From contig DATESZ010000122.1 in the NCBI GenBank assembly GCA_035283845.1, positions 1 through 34,744 on the forward strand: a stretch of DNA of 34,744 nucleotides, in the 5' to 3' direction. The number at the start of each line of letters is the position of its first letter. Position 1 is the first letter of the stretch. A program made the position numbers and the translations under genes. This stretch comes from DATESZ01 sp035283845. GTDB taxonomy: Bacteria; Desulfobacterota; Syntrophia; Syntrophales; JACQWR01. The notes beneath the pieces were generated by a model that was given only the letters and a program-made list of their open reading frames with translations, had not been told where the DNA came from and did no database searches. Shown in pieces: positions 19,201 through 25,185 of this stretch.

Positions 19201-20187
19201 CAGGCCGATCCCGCCACGATCGGCGTCAACCTGAGCGGTCAGACAACGCAGTTGAGCAACATCGTTGCGGTGGTCAGGGATGCGGAGAATAATTTGATCA
19301 AGAACAAGACCATCAATTTCAACATCACGAGGGATCCGACCGCCGGAACCCTTTCTGCCGGGACGGCCGTTACGGACAGTTTCGGATCAGCCAGCGTGCA
19401 ATTCATCGCCGGCGCCACGTCCAGCGGCCAGGATGGCGTCACGATCAGCGCCACTGTCGCTGGTACTGCGATTACCGCAACCACAAAACTCACGGTCGCG
19501 GAGAAATCGCTGTTCGTCACGGTGGGGACGGGCAACGAGTTGAGGACCATCGATCCGAACTATTATCAGGTCGATTTCGGCGTCCTGGTGACCGATGCAG
19601 CGGGGAATCCCATGGCGGGTAAGACAGTGACCGCCAGCATGATACCGGAAGTTTATATGAAAGGATACTGGGTGTGGACCTGGGTCATCCCACCGCCGGG
19701 CACTACCCCGGTCGGCGGGTGGTCGCAAACGCTGACGCTGGCGACTTCCAATCATCCTGTGCCGCCGTTTCCCAATACACCTTATCCCTGGGCGGGGACG
19801 CCGGCAAATTCCTGCGCCAATGAGGACCTGACCTTTTACAATGATCCGGCTAACACAAGCTTTCTGGCGAACGGCATCCTGGATGCGGGAGAGGACAATA
19901 ACGGCAACGGCAGATTGGATCCGGGCGGCGTCGCCGCCATCACGCCCGAGGCACAAACGGATGCCAACGGCGTTGCCAAGCTGACCCTCACGTATGCTCG
20001 TGAATACGCGACCTGGGTTAAAATCCGCCTGGACGTGAAGGTCCTGGTTTCGGGGACGGAGGGAACGGCGTCCAGGCCCGACTTTGTCCTGCCGGGTCTG
20101 GGATTCGACGCAATCTATGAACCTGGCAGCCCGGCAGGTGTATCGAGTCCCTTTGGCCAATCGAACTCATGCGCCGACACCTTATAG
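13240..20187 (+). CDS. Giant FN3/Ig-like repeat lipoprotein (putative surface adhesin)
   Basis: About 2315 residues, the largest gene here. The signal has a lipobox, IAGC (Cys24). A carboxypeptidase-regulatory-like domain (about 45-130) and an alanine-rich helical region (to about 316) follow. Then come two similar halves: FN3 x4, Big_1-like Ig x4 and a terminal module (about 317-1261), then FN3 x5, Big_1-like x4 and the terminal module again (about 1262-2315). Both terminal modules contain an acidic Asn/Gly loop of dockerin/EF-hand type (NNNDRLDPG, NNGNGRLDPG). Of nine FN3 units, seven carry a Cys pair. AAGGAG (13228-13233) is 6 nt before the ATG at 13240; the ATG at 13234 directly abuts it and is unlikely. 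It was not recognised as a named protein; surface adhesion is inferred from the domain content and the neighbouring pil genes. Confidence 0.88.
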   Translation: MGKLFSALKMNIVLLLALSVIAGCGTGGLSDAPATGTTPGTTTPPTAVTVTINGRVVDGAISGATVQAYKINANGTRGDAIGTSTTTDSNGNYALSLNYNGPILVESAGGSYTDWATGKTVTLSSTDKLSAVMSNAKDAVTINITPLTHMAALRVQQDMAVNETADAAAIDTANSKIGEYYGDIDILKDTPIDPTVSNSASGVSQNRVDYALVLAGISQSAINNNVNPFSLAIALAKDASDGVFDSKQGTTQLTIANATGGGATNLSATAAKSDLSTSINVFQNSATNKSGGTITSSIPVRLSSPDNNGVIAARQDVPTGFTAVVISSTQINLSWSVSPGAAGYNIFKDGTKLKSVTTTSTSDSGLTPNTQYCYAISAYDVSGNESVQSSQLCATTNVVAPPSPTGLNITAVSSSQIDLSWTAAAGATSYKVYKGGVLLKSVTSVSTSDTGLTASTQYCYSVSASDGSGNESAQNSQLCTSTYGPPPAIPTGLTVRATSPTRVDLSWTATAGASQYKIYRNGALLAGAVVLAPATTYADTTVTANTQYSYAIVAIDATGSESSQTSQSAANTGLTVPSGITATVNSSTQITLSWTNSGGMLVTGYKVYKNETLLGAVSPVTTTNMVDSGLTASTQYCYSIAATDISGNESAKSSTVCSTTQALPAPPLPASMDLLVSNTQLNSDGVSTVTLTAFVKDSANRAMKDQNVDFSSSSGLLTVANGKTDANGTATATLGTRGNPTNRSITVTSSTGAINSTNTVNVTGTTIDISGLNSLSLGDSTPLTIFLKNSAGIGISKQTITVTSEKGNTLSAPSGYVTNDNGQITVNVTAAAGGPDNISAAAIGAIKDFSLTVDPNLFKITAPTVAGKEVNIGTAETITAQYKIDGNPVPNGTTVNFATTRGTLSSAAATTVGGNATVTVSSTNSGPALISAFVTGGPSAQIAIEFVAPTANKMSLQANPSVIGTNGAGMTSEKSLITAIVRDANNNLVKNKTILFTIVNDSSSGRLSPGSATTDSSGTANAYFIAGATPGAKDGVEIRATVVNTAVSATTKLTVAHKALFITLATGPTIQKILPNMYRKDYVALVTDAAGSPVKDATVSASVVPMYFRKGYYGWGGVQWGLVPTLVASSSTLPAVPACKNEDLMLKDQLYDLNGLLDVDTAGNKEDANNNDRLDPGNVASVSATPSDANGFSTVSIQYAQDYAYWVNVKLDVYASTTGDTSSASATFDLEGLAADYTDVTIRPPGYISPFGTSTTCLDTRPDPPNGLTVTASSGTQVNLSWQAPERATGYKIYRDGIFLKSVATVTSTDTGLASDTTYCYSVLAYDETGHDSAQSSQVCVTMPSLPSPTNLSITVVTSSRIDLSWSTSAGAVGYIIYRGGSYLKSVATTNASDTGLNSNIQYCYTVSAIDALGIESGRTIQLCATTPALAAPTNLAVTAATSSQINLAWTASDGASGYKIYRSGIYFRAVTVSFASDVELAANTLYCYTVSAYDSANNESPQTSQLCATTYGPSPSDPADLTVRALSPTQVDLSWTVSVGASQYKIYRNDTLLVSTASTSYTDSAAVANTQYVYRVTAIDATGSESTGQASQSTAHTGLTVPSTVTATADSSTRITVNWVNSGGALVTGYRVYKGGTLLGAFSPNTMTSIVDSGLTPNTQYCYSVKATDSSGNESPQSSTVCATTQAAPQPAYIDLLVSNPQLNSDGVSPVTLTALVKDEGHRAMAGQTVTFSTEDSGILTVVSDLTNSSGQATATLGTGGDQTNRPIKVYASIGSLSADFTVTVAGTAITISGQTNTVLYNNTTTLTLYLKDSSGNGIPGKELTLTSLYNTLTPTTVTTDASGQATTVFTATDTIPGRTDTITATSPAMNAVPGFFAVTVQNDATAKTLTFTAPTPGKEVPINTDEPVTVHYEDSSGPLAGETVNFSSTRGTIAPSAVTNLSGDAVLTVRSTTPGPAVLTGSVAGGPAATVQFEFVATNAAKINVQADPATIGVNLSGQTTQLSNIVAVVRDAENNLIKNKTINFNITRDPTAGTLSAGTAVTDSFGSASVQFIAGATSSGQDGVTISATVAGTAITATTKLTVAEKSLFVTVGTGNELRTIDPNYYQVDFGVLVTDAAGNPMAGKTVTASMIPEVYMKGYWVWTWVIPPPGTTPVGGWSQTLTLATSNHPVPPFPNTPYPWAGTPANSCANEDLTFYNDPANTSFLANGILDAGEDNNGNGRLDPGGVAAITPEAQTDANGVAKLTLTYAREYATWVKIRLDVKVLVSGTEGTASRPDFVLPGLGFDAIYEPGSPAGVSSPFGQSNSCADTL
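14188..17022 (+). repeat. Internal duplication unit A of the giant lipoprotein
   Basis: Encodes FN3 x4, four Ig-like domains and a terminal module with aromatic YxRKGYYGWGG and a KEDANNNDRLDPG loop, ending SPFGTSTTCLDT. Same order as unit B but one FN3 shorter. The duplication is recognised at protein level; nucleotide identity is patchy, so it is old rather than recent. Confidence 0.8.
17026..20184 (+). repeat. Internal duplication unit B of the giant lipoprotein
   Basis: Encodes FN3 x5, four Ig-like domains and a terminal module with aromatic YMKGYWVWTWV and a GEDNNGNGRLDPG loop, ending SPFGQSNSCADTL. About 320 nt longer than unit A, mainly from one extra FN3 domain. Confidence 0.8.
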
Positions 20188-20206
20188 CTGAATAAAGATA
20201 GGGCAA

Positions 20207-20236
20207 GGGCGGTTCCCGTTTCCCCGGAGACCGCCC
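20207..20236. terminator. Hairpin between convergent genes, candidate bidirectional terminator
   Basis: GGGCGGT (20207-20213) pairs with ACCGCCC (20230-20236) around a 16-nt loop. It lies midway between the giant lipoprotein stop and the stop of the minus-strand selenoprotein gene. There is no clean T tract directly after either arm; ATTTTT follows 14 nt later on the plus strand. Confidence 0.45.
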
Positions 20237-20276
20237 CTAATGCCTTTCCGATTTTTCGACTTGCTGCGAGAGCATC

Positions 20277-20585
20277 TTACTTAATCATTTCCTGCTTGCC
20301 ATTAACGGTCAATTCACCCTTTTTCAGGGCGTCAATGATCTTCTTCACCGATGTCTTTTTGTTGTCGAAAGTAATATTGACCGTATTTTCCTTAGGCATT
20401 TCATGCTTGATGACTCCCTCTGTTGTCTTGAGGATAGAACTTATCCTCTTACTGAGGCCTCAGGAGGCACAACCGGGGATGTTCAACTGCACAATTTTCT
20501 CAGCGGCGTAAACAGCCTGCACTAAAAGACAGACTAACATCAAGAGAGTGACGAGGATGATGAATCGATGTTTTAATAATTTCAT
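20277..20585 (-). CDS. Probable selenoprotein: periplasmic MerP-like HMA-domain protein with in-frame UGA (Sec42)
   Basis: 102 codons read through an in-frame TGA at 20462-20460. Residues 1-26 form a Sec signal peptide ending VYA. The mature part is one heavy-metal-associated (HMA) domain: the strand KIVQLNIPG, then C39-A-S-U42, exactly where HMA proteins have CxxC, then GLSKRISSILKTTEGV (helix 1), NTVNITFDNKKTSVKKIIDAL (strand and helix 2). The frame stays open and family-like for 60 codons after the TGA, which argues against a chance stop. A SECIS-like hairpin follows at 11 nt. The ribosome site AAGGAGGAG (20594-20602) is strong. The role would be periplasmic binding of soft metals (Hg, Cu or similar) or a redox function through a selenenylsulfide; the substrate is not known. 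The alternatives are a pseudogene or a sequencing error at one base. Confidence 0.82.
20430..20448 (-). promoter_or_regulatory. SECIS-like stem-loop for UGA recoding
   Basis: On the minus strand, GAGGATA and TATCCTC form a 7-bp perfect stem around loop AGTTC. It starts 11 nt after the UGA, so 18 nt separate the UGA from the apical loop. The loop has G at its second position. Published criteria for bacterial SECIS elements, as I recall them, are a loop of 3-14 nt, a G in its first two positions, and a distance of about 16-37 nt; this element meets all three. E. coli fdhF has a comparable distance and an AGGUCU loop. The UGA also begins a 10-nt palindrome, TGAGGCCTCA. Confidence 0.75.
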
Positions 20586-20832
20586 GGTTTAGCTCCTCCT
20601 TGGGAATCTTTCGCAACAACTTAAATCAAAGCCCAATAAAAAAACAAGATCATTTTAACAGCCGTCAGTATCAATAGCAGATAAATCTTTCTGTCTGATA
20701 ATAAAATCCCCAGTTGCAAACGGAATTTTTTGAATTCTTTCTTGACACGTTCTCAAATGCTGTGTTAGCGTGCAGCCGTTTCATTGTTTGCAAGGCCAAT
20801 AAGTTGCCTATTTACTAAGAATACAAATAGTT
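20586..20832. other. Intergenic region between divergent selenoprotein and TPR genes
   Basis: 247 nt, AT-rich. On the minus strand it contains the strong AAGGAGGAG ribosome site of the selenoprotein gene. On the plus strand TTGACA (20742-20747) is a perfect -35 match, but the sequence about 17 nt downstream (TTAGCG) is a poor -10, so the promoter for the TPR gene is only tentative. No clear Shine-Dalgarno precedes the TPR start codon. No RNA gene was recognised. Confidence 0.4.
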
Positions 20833-21522
20833 ATGACTGAAAACGCTGACAAAGAAAAGGAATCTTTTTTAGCAAAAGCGGAATCCGCTCTTGCTCAGGG
20901 GCTTTACCAGATGGCGCAGGATATCGCCTTGGATTGGCTTACGCGTTTCCCCGATGACGCCGATGCGCGGGTAATTGCCTGCCATGCCTGGACCCGCATG
21001 GGTAAGTTGGACAAGGTAGAGCAGATGCTCAGGGAGGTAGATGGGGCAATCCTCGGCATGTCCCGGATATACGCCCGGATGGGCGATATCTGCCTTCAAT
21101 CGGGACTGAACAGGGAGGCGACGGCATTTTACCAGAGATTTATAACCTTGAACCCCGATGCAGCACTTTCCGGGGAGATAGCGGAAAAACTCAGTTCCAT
21201 TTTGTCGGCCCGTGAAGATACAGACTCCCAACTCAGTGAAGAAGAGAGCTTTGAACGGATAAGTCCCATGCCCGGTCTTCAGACCGTAACCATGGCAGAG
21301 CTTTACGTAAAGCAGGGACATCCGGATATGGCATCAAAGGTGCTGGAAGAAATCCTTAAGAAGGATAAGACGAATCACCGGGCGGCGGCGATGCTGGGGG
21401 AGCTTCAAACAACGAAAAAAGCGCAAGCGGAGAAGCCTTTCTCAAGTAAACCGGAGGCAGTTATTCGGGAACTTAACCGATGGTTGAACAATCTCGACAG
21501 GATGGAGCGCCATGCAGCCTGA
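20833..21522 (+). CDS. Tetratricopeptide-repeat protein
   Basis: 229 residues, with no signal peptide or membrane helix. Several helical pairs of TPR type: ALAQGLYQMAQDIALDWLTRFPDD (about 15-42), a second pair to about 115 with FITLNPDAA, and a third pair VKQGHPDMASKVLEEILKKDKTN (about 155-180). An acidic linker (about 128-145) separates the blocks. Such proteins usually act as cytoplasmic scaffolds; no partner can be named. The end overlaps the start of the next gene by 11 nt, so the two are coupled. Confidence 0.8.
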   Translation: MTENADKEKESFLAKAESALAQGLYQMAQDIALDWLTRFPDDADARVIACHAWTRMGKLDKVEQMLREVDGAILGMSRIYARMGDICLQSGLNREATAFYQRFITLNPDAALSGEIAEKLSSILSAREDTDSQLSEEESFERISPMPGLQTVTMAELYVKQGHPDMASKVLEEILKKDKTNHRAAAMLGELQTTKKAQAEKPFSSKPEAVIRELNRWLNNLDRMERHAA

Positions 21523-22600
21523 ACCGTCCCGGTTCCCGGAAAGGTTGTCAAAAGTCAGGGAACATCTGTTAAAGGACAGATGCGAAGCCTTAATTATCCT
21601 TGACATGAATAATATTCGCTATCTCACAGGCTTTACAGGCGGCAGTGGCGCGCTGCTTCTGGACGACGCCCGGTCCATTTTGCTGGTTGACGGCCGCTAC
21701 ATTACCCAGGCGCGGGAAGAGTCGCCGCAGGCGGAAATTTTTGAATGCCGCGATAAAATGGAAGGGGTTGCCGAAATCCTTGCCACCTTTGGGGCAAAGA
21801 CCGTCGGATTCGAGTCGGCGGCAATCAGTTTCGAAAATTACGGGAAGCTGAAAGAAAAGATTAACGATGTAAGGCTGGAGCCTATCCCCAACGATGGCAG
21901 CGGCATGAGGGCAATAAAGGACGAAAGCGAGGTTGCCCTTCTCCGGGAGGCTGCCGCAAAAGCATCTGAAACGCTTGTCTCCATGCTCAATGCGATAAGG
22001 CCCGGCGTCATGGAAAGGGATGTGGCCCTGGAGCTGGAATACATGATGAGGCGGAGCGGCGCCGGAGGGGTATCCTTCCCGACCATAGTGGCTTCAGGGG
22101 TAAATTCCGCTTTGCCTCACGCCACACCGGGAGCGAGAAAATTGGCAAGGGGAGATGTGATAGTAATTGATTTCGGCACTGTTTATGGAGGGTATCATTC
22201 CGACGAAACATGTACCTTTGTCTTGGGAGTCGCTTCTTCCAGACAAAAAGAGGTATACGGTGTCGTCAAGGAAGCCCATGACCGGGCGGTGGCGGCCGTG
22301 AAAGCCGGCATCCCCTGCTGTGAGATTGATCGTATTGCCAGGGACTGCATGAATGAAGGCGGGCTGGAACCTTTTTTTTCACACGCCGCCGGTCATGGCA
22401 TCGGGCTCGACATCCATGAACCGCCGAAGATGTCTGCCTCGTCGAAAGCCGTTCTCGAAGCAGGAATGGTTATTACTATTGAACCGGGCGTCTATATTCC
22501 CGGCCTGTGGGGAGTCAGGATCGAGGATATGGTCCTGGTAAAAAAGAACGGTTGCGAGGTATTGACAAAGATGGGAAAAGATTTCACTTTATTGAATTGA
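21512..22600 (+). CDS. Xaa-Pro peptidase, M24B family
   Basis: 362 residues, a cytoplasmic dimetal pita-bread aminopeptidase/prolidase that removes or hydrolyses N-terminal Xaa-Pro bonds. The N-terminal creatinase-like domain (about 8-130) is followed by the catalytic domain (about 138-360). All five metal ligands are visible: D220 and D231 (VIDFGTVYGGYHSDET), H295 (AGHGIGLDIHE), E324 (TIEPGVY) and E338 (GVRIEDM). Length and motifs fit the short bacterial PepQ/PapA-like group. It starts inside the end of the TPR gene. Confidence 0.93.
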   Translation: MQPEPSRFPERLSKVREHLLKDRCEALIILDMNNIRYLTGFTGGSGALLLDDARSILLVDGRYITQAREESPQAEIFECRDKMEGVAEILATFGAKTVGFESAAISFENYGKLKEKINDVRLEPIPNDGSGMRAIKDESEVALLREAAAKASETLVSMLNAIRPGVMERDVALELEYMMRRSGAGGVSFPTIVASGVNSALPHATPGARKLARGDVIVIDFGTVYGGYHSDETCTFVLGVASSRQKEVYGVVKEAHDRAVAAVKAGIPCCEIDRIARDCMNEGGLEPFFSHAAGHGIGLDIHEPPKMSASSKAVLEAGMVITIEPGVYIPGLWGVRIEDMVLVKKNGCEVLTKMGKDFTLLN

Positions 22601-22653
22601 AGACTTCGAAATAGGTCGCCAATATTAAAACTACATAAGTTAGGACGTTTACT

Positions 22654-23067
22654 ATGAAAGTATTTCCCGATGATCTGTTGTACAGTCGTGAACATGTGTG
22701 GGTAAGAGTTGACGGAAATATGGCCACCATCGGCATTACCGATTATGCCCAGGAAAAAATGGGAGAGGCTATTTCCATTGAACTGCCCGATGCGGATTCC
22801 TATGTAGAAAGGGATGAGCCTTTCGGAACCATCGAGACCTCGGCCAGAGGAGTCATAGATCTCATCTCTCCGGTAAGCGGTGAAGTCCTCAGCGTAAATG
22901 AAGACCTCCTGGACGATATCGGTATTGTAAATAGTGATCCCCACGATACCGGATGGATGATGATTGTGGAGATGGCGTATTTAGACGAGCTCGATGATCT
23001 TCTTAATTTACATGAATATAATGAGTTTTTGATCCAGGAAGCGGAGGAGGAAACATCCGTTGACTGA
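22654..23067 (+). CDS. GcvH-like protein without the lipoylation lysine
   Basis: 137 residues covering the full glycine cleavage H fold: SREHVWVRVDGNMATIGITDYAQ, IELPDADSYV, and DLISPVSGEVLSVNEDLLDDIG. In GcvH the lipoyl-lysine sits four residues before the Asp that precedes the PVSGE loop (SVKAASD). Here the segment is TSARGVID, with R65 at that position, so the protein cannot carry lipoate in the usual way. No gcvT or gcvP genes are nearby. It may be a degenerate or repurposed GcvH paralogue. The stop overlaps the start of hisC by 8 nt. Confidence 0.85.
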   Translation: MKVFPDDLLYSREHVWVRVDGNMATIGITDYAQEKMGEAISIELPDADSYVERDEPFGTIETSARGVIDLISPVSGEVLSVNEDLLDDIGIVNSDPHDTGWMMIVEMAYLDELDDLLNLHEYNEFLIQEAEEETSVD

Positions 23068-24157
23068 TGCAGGAGACGGGAGCTTTTATGGAACAGTTTA
23101 TAATCTTATCAGGGAGGAGGTCCGCGGGCAGCAGGCCTACGCCGCCGAAGCGCCTTCTTGCCTCATAAGATTGGATGCCAATGAAAACTCTTTCACAATC
23201 ACGCCGGAAATCCATAATGAATTTATCGATGCCATCCGGAAGGTGGCGCTGAACCGCTATCCCGAACCGGGTTCATCCTCGCTTCTCGGAAGATTTGCGG
23301 TAGCCTTCGGCATCGAAAGAGATATGCTAATGATAGGCAACGGTTCCGACGAGCTGATTCAAATCCTCTGCGCATCGCTGGCAAGCTCCACCACTCTGAT
23401 ACCCGTGCCGACCTTTGTCATGTACAGGATAATTTCCTTGAATAACGGGCACAGGGTGCTTGAAGCGCCTCTCGATGATGAGTTCGATCTGGATATTGAT
23501 GCGATGCTGGAGCAAATAGACGCGTTGTCTCCCGCACTGATTTTTTTGTGCTATCCAAATAATCCCACGGGAAACTGTTTCAGCAGAGAAAAAATGGAGG
23601 TCCTGCTTAAGAAAGCAACCGGGCTTGTTGTGGTGGATGAAGCCTATGGTTATTTTTCCGGCAAGTCTTTCCTTTCTCTCCTGGGAAAATATGAAAATCT
23701 GGTCATCCTCAGGACCCTGTCCAAAATAGGGCTTGCCGCCATGCGCATCGGTTTTTTATTAGGTCCGGCTCCACTGGTGCAGGAATTGAACAAGGTAAGG
23801 CTGCCCTATAACGTTAATTCCATATCCCAGGTTGCGGCCGGCTTTTACCTGGATCACGAGAGGATATTTTTAGATCAGGCAGGGGAAATTATCCGGGAAA
23901 GAGACAAGCTTGTTACAGCATTGCAACGGATAAAAGGCATACGCCCCTATCATTCCGATGCAAATTTCATTTTTTTCAGTTGTCTTTTTGATACGAATCG
24001 GGTATACAGAGACGTGCTTGATGAGGGAATTCTTATAAAAAACTTTAATGCCGCCGGAAAGTTGAAAAACTACATGCGGGTAACGGTGGGCAAACCGGAA
24101 GAAAATGAAGTGTTTCTGTACGCTTTAGAGCGCACTATAGCCAAGTTGGGAGCGTGA
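23060..24157 (+). CDS. hisC: Histidinol-phosphate aminotransferase
   Basis: 365 residues, class I/II PLP aminotransferase. It transfers the amino group from glutamate to imidazole acetol-phosphate in histidine synthesis. Signatures: LDANENSF, the RYPEPGSS segment, NGSDELIQ, CYPNNPTGN, VVDEAYGYF, and the PLP lysine K222 in TLSKIGLAAMRIGF. The start is TTG (23060), with GGAGGAGG at 23043-23050. A hisC-type enzyme can also act on aromatic amino acids. A strong hairpin terminator follows. Confidence 0.93.
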   Translation: MTDAGDGSFYGTVYNLIREEVRGQQAYAAEAPSCLIRLDANENSFTITPEIHNEFIDAIRKVALNRYPEPGSSSLLGRFAVAFGIERDMLMIGNGSDELIQILCASLASSTTLIPVPTFVMYRIISLNNGHRVLEAPLDDEFDLDIDAMLEQIDALSPALIFLCYPNNPTGNCFSREKMEVLLKKATGLVVVDEAYGYFSGKSFLSLLGKYENLVILRTLSKIGLAAMRIGFLLGPAPLVQELNKVRLPYNVNSISQVAAGFYLDHERIFLDQAGEIIRERDKLVTALQRIKGIRPYHSDANFIFFSCLFDTNRVYRDVLDEGILIKNFNAAGKLKNYMRVTVGKPEENEVFLYALERTIAKLGA

Positions 24158-24175
24158 TTTAATATATCGTGAACA

Positions 24176-24223
24176 GGGTAGGTTACGGTAATTGATGGTT
24201 TGAGGCCGTACTGCCCTTTTTTT
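24176..24223 (+). terminator. Rho-independent terminator after hisC
   Basis: GGGTAG then TACGG on the left arm pairs with CCGTA and CTGCCC on the right arm (11 bp with one G-U pair and a 2-nt bulge), followed by seven T residues. Confidence 0.85.
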
Positions 24224-24257
24224 GCGCCCTAAATATCAATAGAAAGGGGGGATCGGT

Positions 24258-24449
24258 TTGGAGGTAAAAGTATTTGATAATGACGTCGAAAAAGCCTTGA
24301 AAATTCTTAAGAACAAATTGTCGAAAAGCGGACTCTTCAAGGAGCTTAAAATACGCAGAGCCTACGAGAAGCCGTCGGTAAAAAGAAAGCGAAAAGCCAT
24401 TGAAGCCCGCAGAAGACTTGCTAAAGTTCAGCGTCGCAGAACCTATTGA
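24258..24449 (+). CDS. rpsU: Small ribosomal subunit protein bS21
   Basis: 63 residues, highly basic: MEVKVFDNDVEKALKILKNK, the FKELKIRRAYEKPSVKRKRK segment, and a C-terminal Arg-rich tail (RRRLAKVQRRRTY). Typical S21 of the 30S platform. The start is TTG (24258), with AAAGGGGGG 8 nt upstream; an unusual start codon may hold expression down. Confidence 0.95.
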   Translation: MEVKVFDNDVEKALKILKNKLSKSGLFKELKIRRAYEKPSVKRKRKAIEARRRLAKVQRRRTY

Positions 24450-24516
24450 TTGGATTTTTGGTCTGTTTTAGTCGCGTTTTGGATGCTATTTGCGAAAATT
24501 TTGAAGGGGATGCCCT

Positions 24517-25170
24517 ATGGGAGAAAGACAGTACCTCATAGATGCTCTGTCCATCGAAGAACCGTGGCGGATATTCCGTATTATGGCCGAATTTGTAGAT
24601 GGGATTGATGCTCTTTCCGATGTGGGTAATGCGGTTACCATATTCGGTTCGGCAAGAGTTCAGCCGAATAATCCCTATTACAAGAAGGCTGAATATCTTG
24701 CCCACAGGCTGGCAGAAGAGGGGTTCAGCGTAATTACCGGCGGCGGTCCCGGCATCATGGAAGCAGGTAATAGAGGTGCAGCGGAAGCCGGAGGAAAATC
24801 GGTGGGGATGAATATCCAACTCCCTTTTGAACAGAGGCCCAACCCTTACGCAAATATCAACATTGAATACAATTATTTTTTCATCCGTAAGGTCATGTTT
24901 GTCAAGTATGCCATGGCTTATGTGGTGCTTCCGGGCGGCTTTGGAACCCTGGATGAGCTGTTCGAAGCTCTTACCCTGATACAGACAAGGCGGATAAAGA
25001 GTTTTCCTGTAATACTGATGGGAAGCGAATTCTGGCAGGGAATTATGGACTGGTTGAAAAATACAGTATTGCGGGAAGGCAATATCTCGCAGGATGATCT
25101 TGCTATAATGGAGATCATTGATGATCCTGAGGAAGTTGTAAAATATATTAAAAAATACGTAATTATCTAA
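24517..25170 (+). CDS. LOG family protein (putative cytokinin riboside 5'-monophosphate phosphoribohydrolase)
   Basis: 217 residues with a Rossmann-like LOG/TIGR00730 fold. Motifs GGGPGIMEA (75-83) and PGGFGTLDE (139-147) are the signature nucleotide/phosphoribosyl-binding elements. Bacterial LOG proteins hydrolyse nucleoside 5'-monophosphates to base and ribose 5-phosphate; older annotations call them lysine decarboxylases, which the motif does not support. The ATG has AAGGGG about 9 nt upstream. It is followed by holA after 15 nt. Confidence 0.9.
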   Translation: MGERQYLIDALSIEEPWRIFRIMAEFVDGIDALSDVGNAVTIFGSARVQPNNPYYKKAEYLAHRLAEEGFSVITGGGPGIMEAGNRGAAEAGGKSVGMNIQLPFEQRPNPYANINIEYNYFFIRKVMFVKYAMAYVVLPGGFGTLDELFEALTLIQTRRIKSFPVILMGSEFWQGIMDWLKNTVLREGNISQDDLAIMEIIDDPEEVVKYIKKYVII

Positions 25171-25185
25171 ATTTGAGTTGGATAG

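Noticed and set aside
19387..20160. Long minus-strand open frame (257 codons) and other minus-strand frames across 13500-20160
   Set aside because: They are antisense shadows of the repetitive giant lipoprotein gene; their composition is biased (many Arg, Cys, Gly) and no start signals are present.
20296..20511. Plus-strand open frame of 71 codons
   Set aside because: It is antisense to the selenoprotein gene, has no ribosome site and no recognisable domain.
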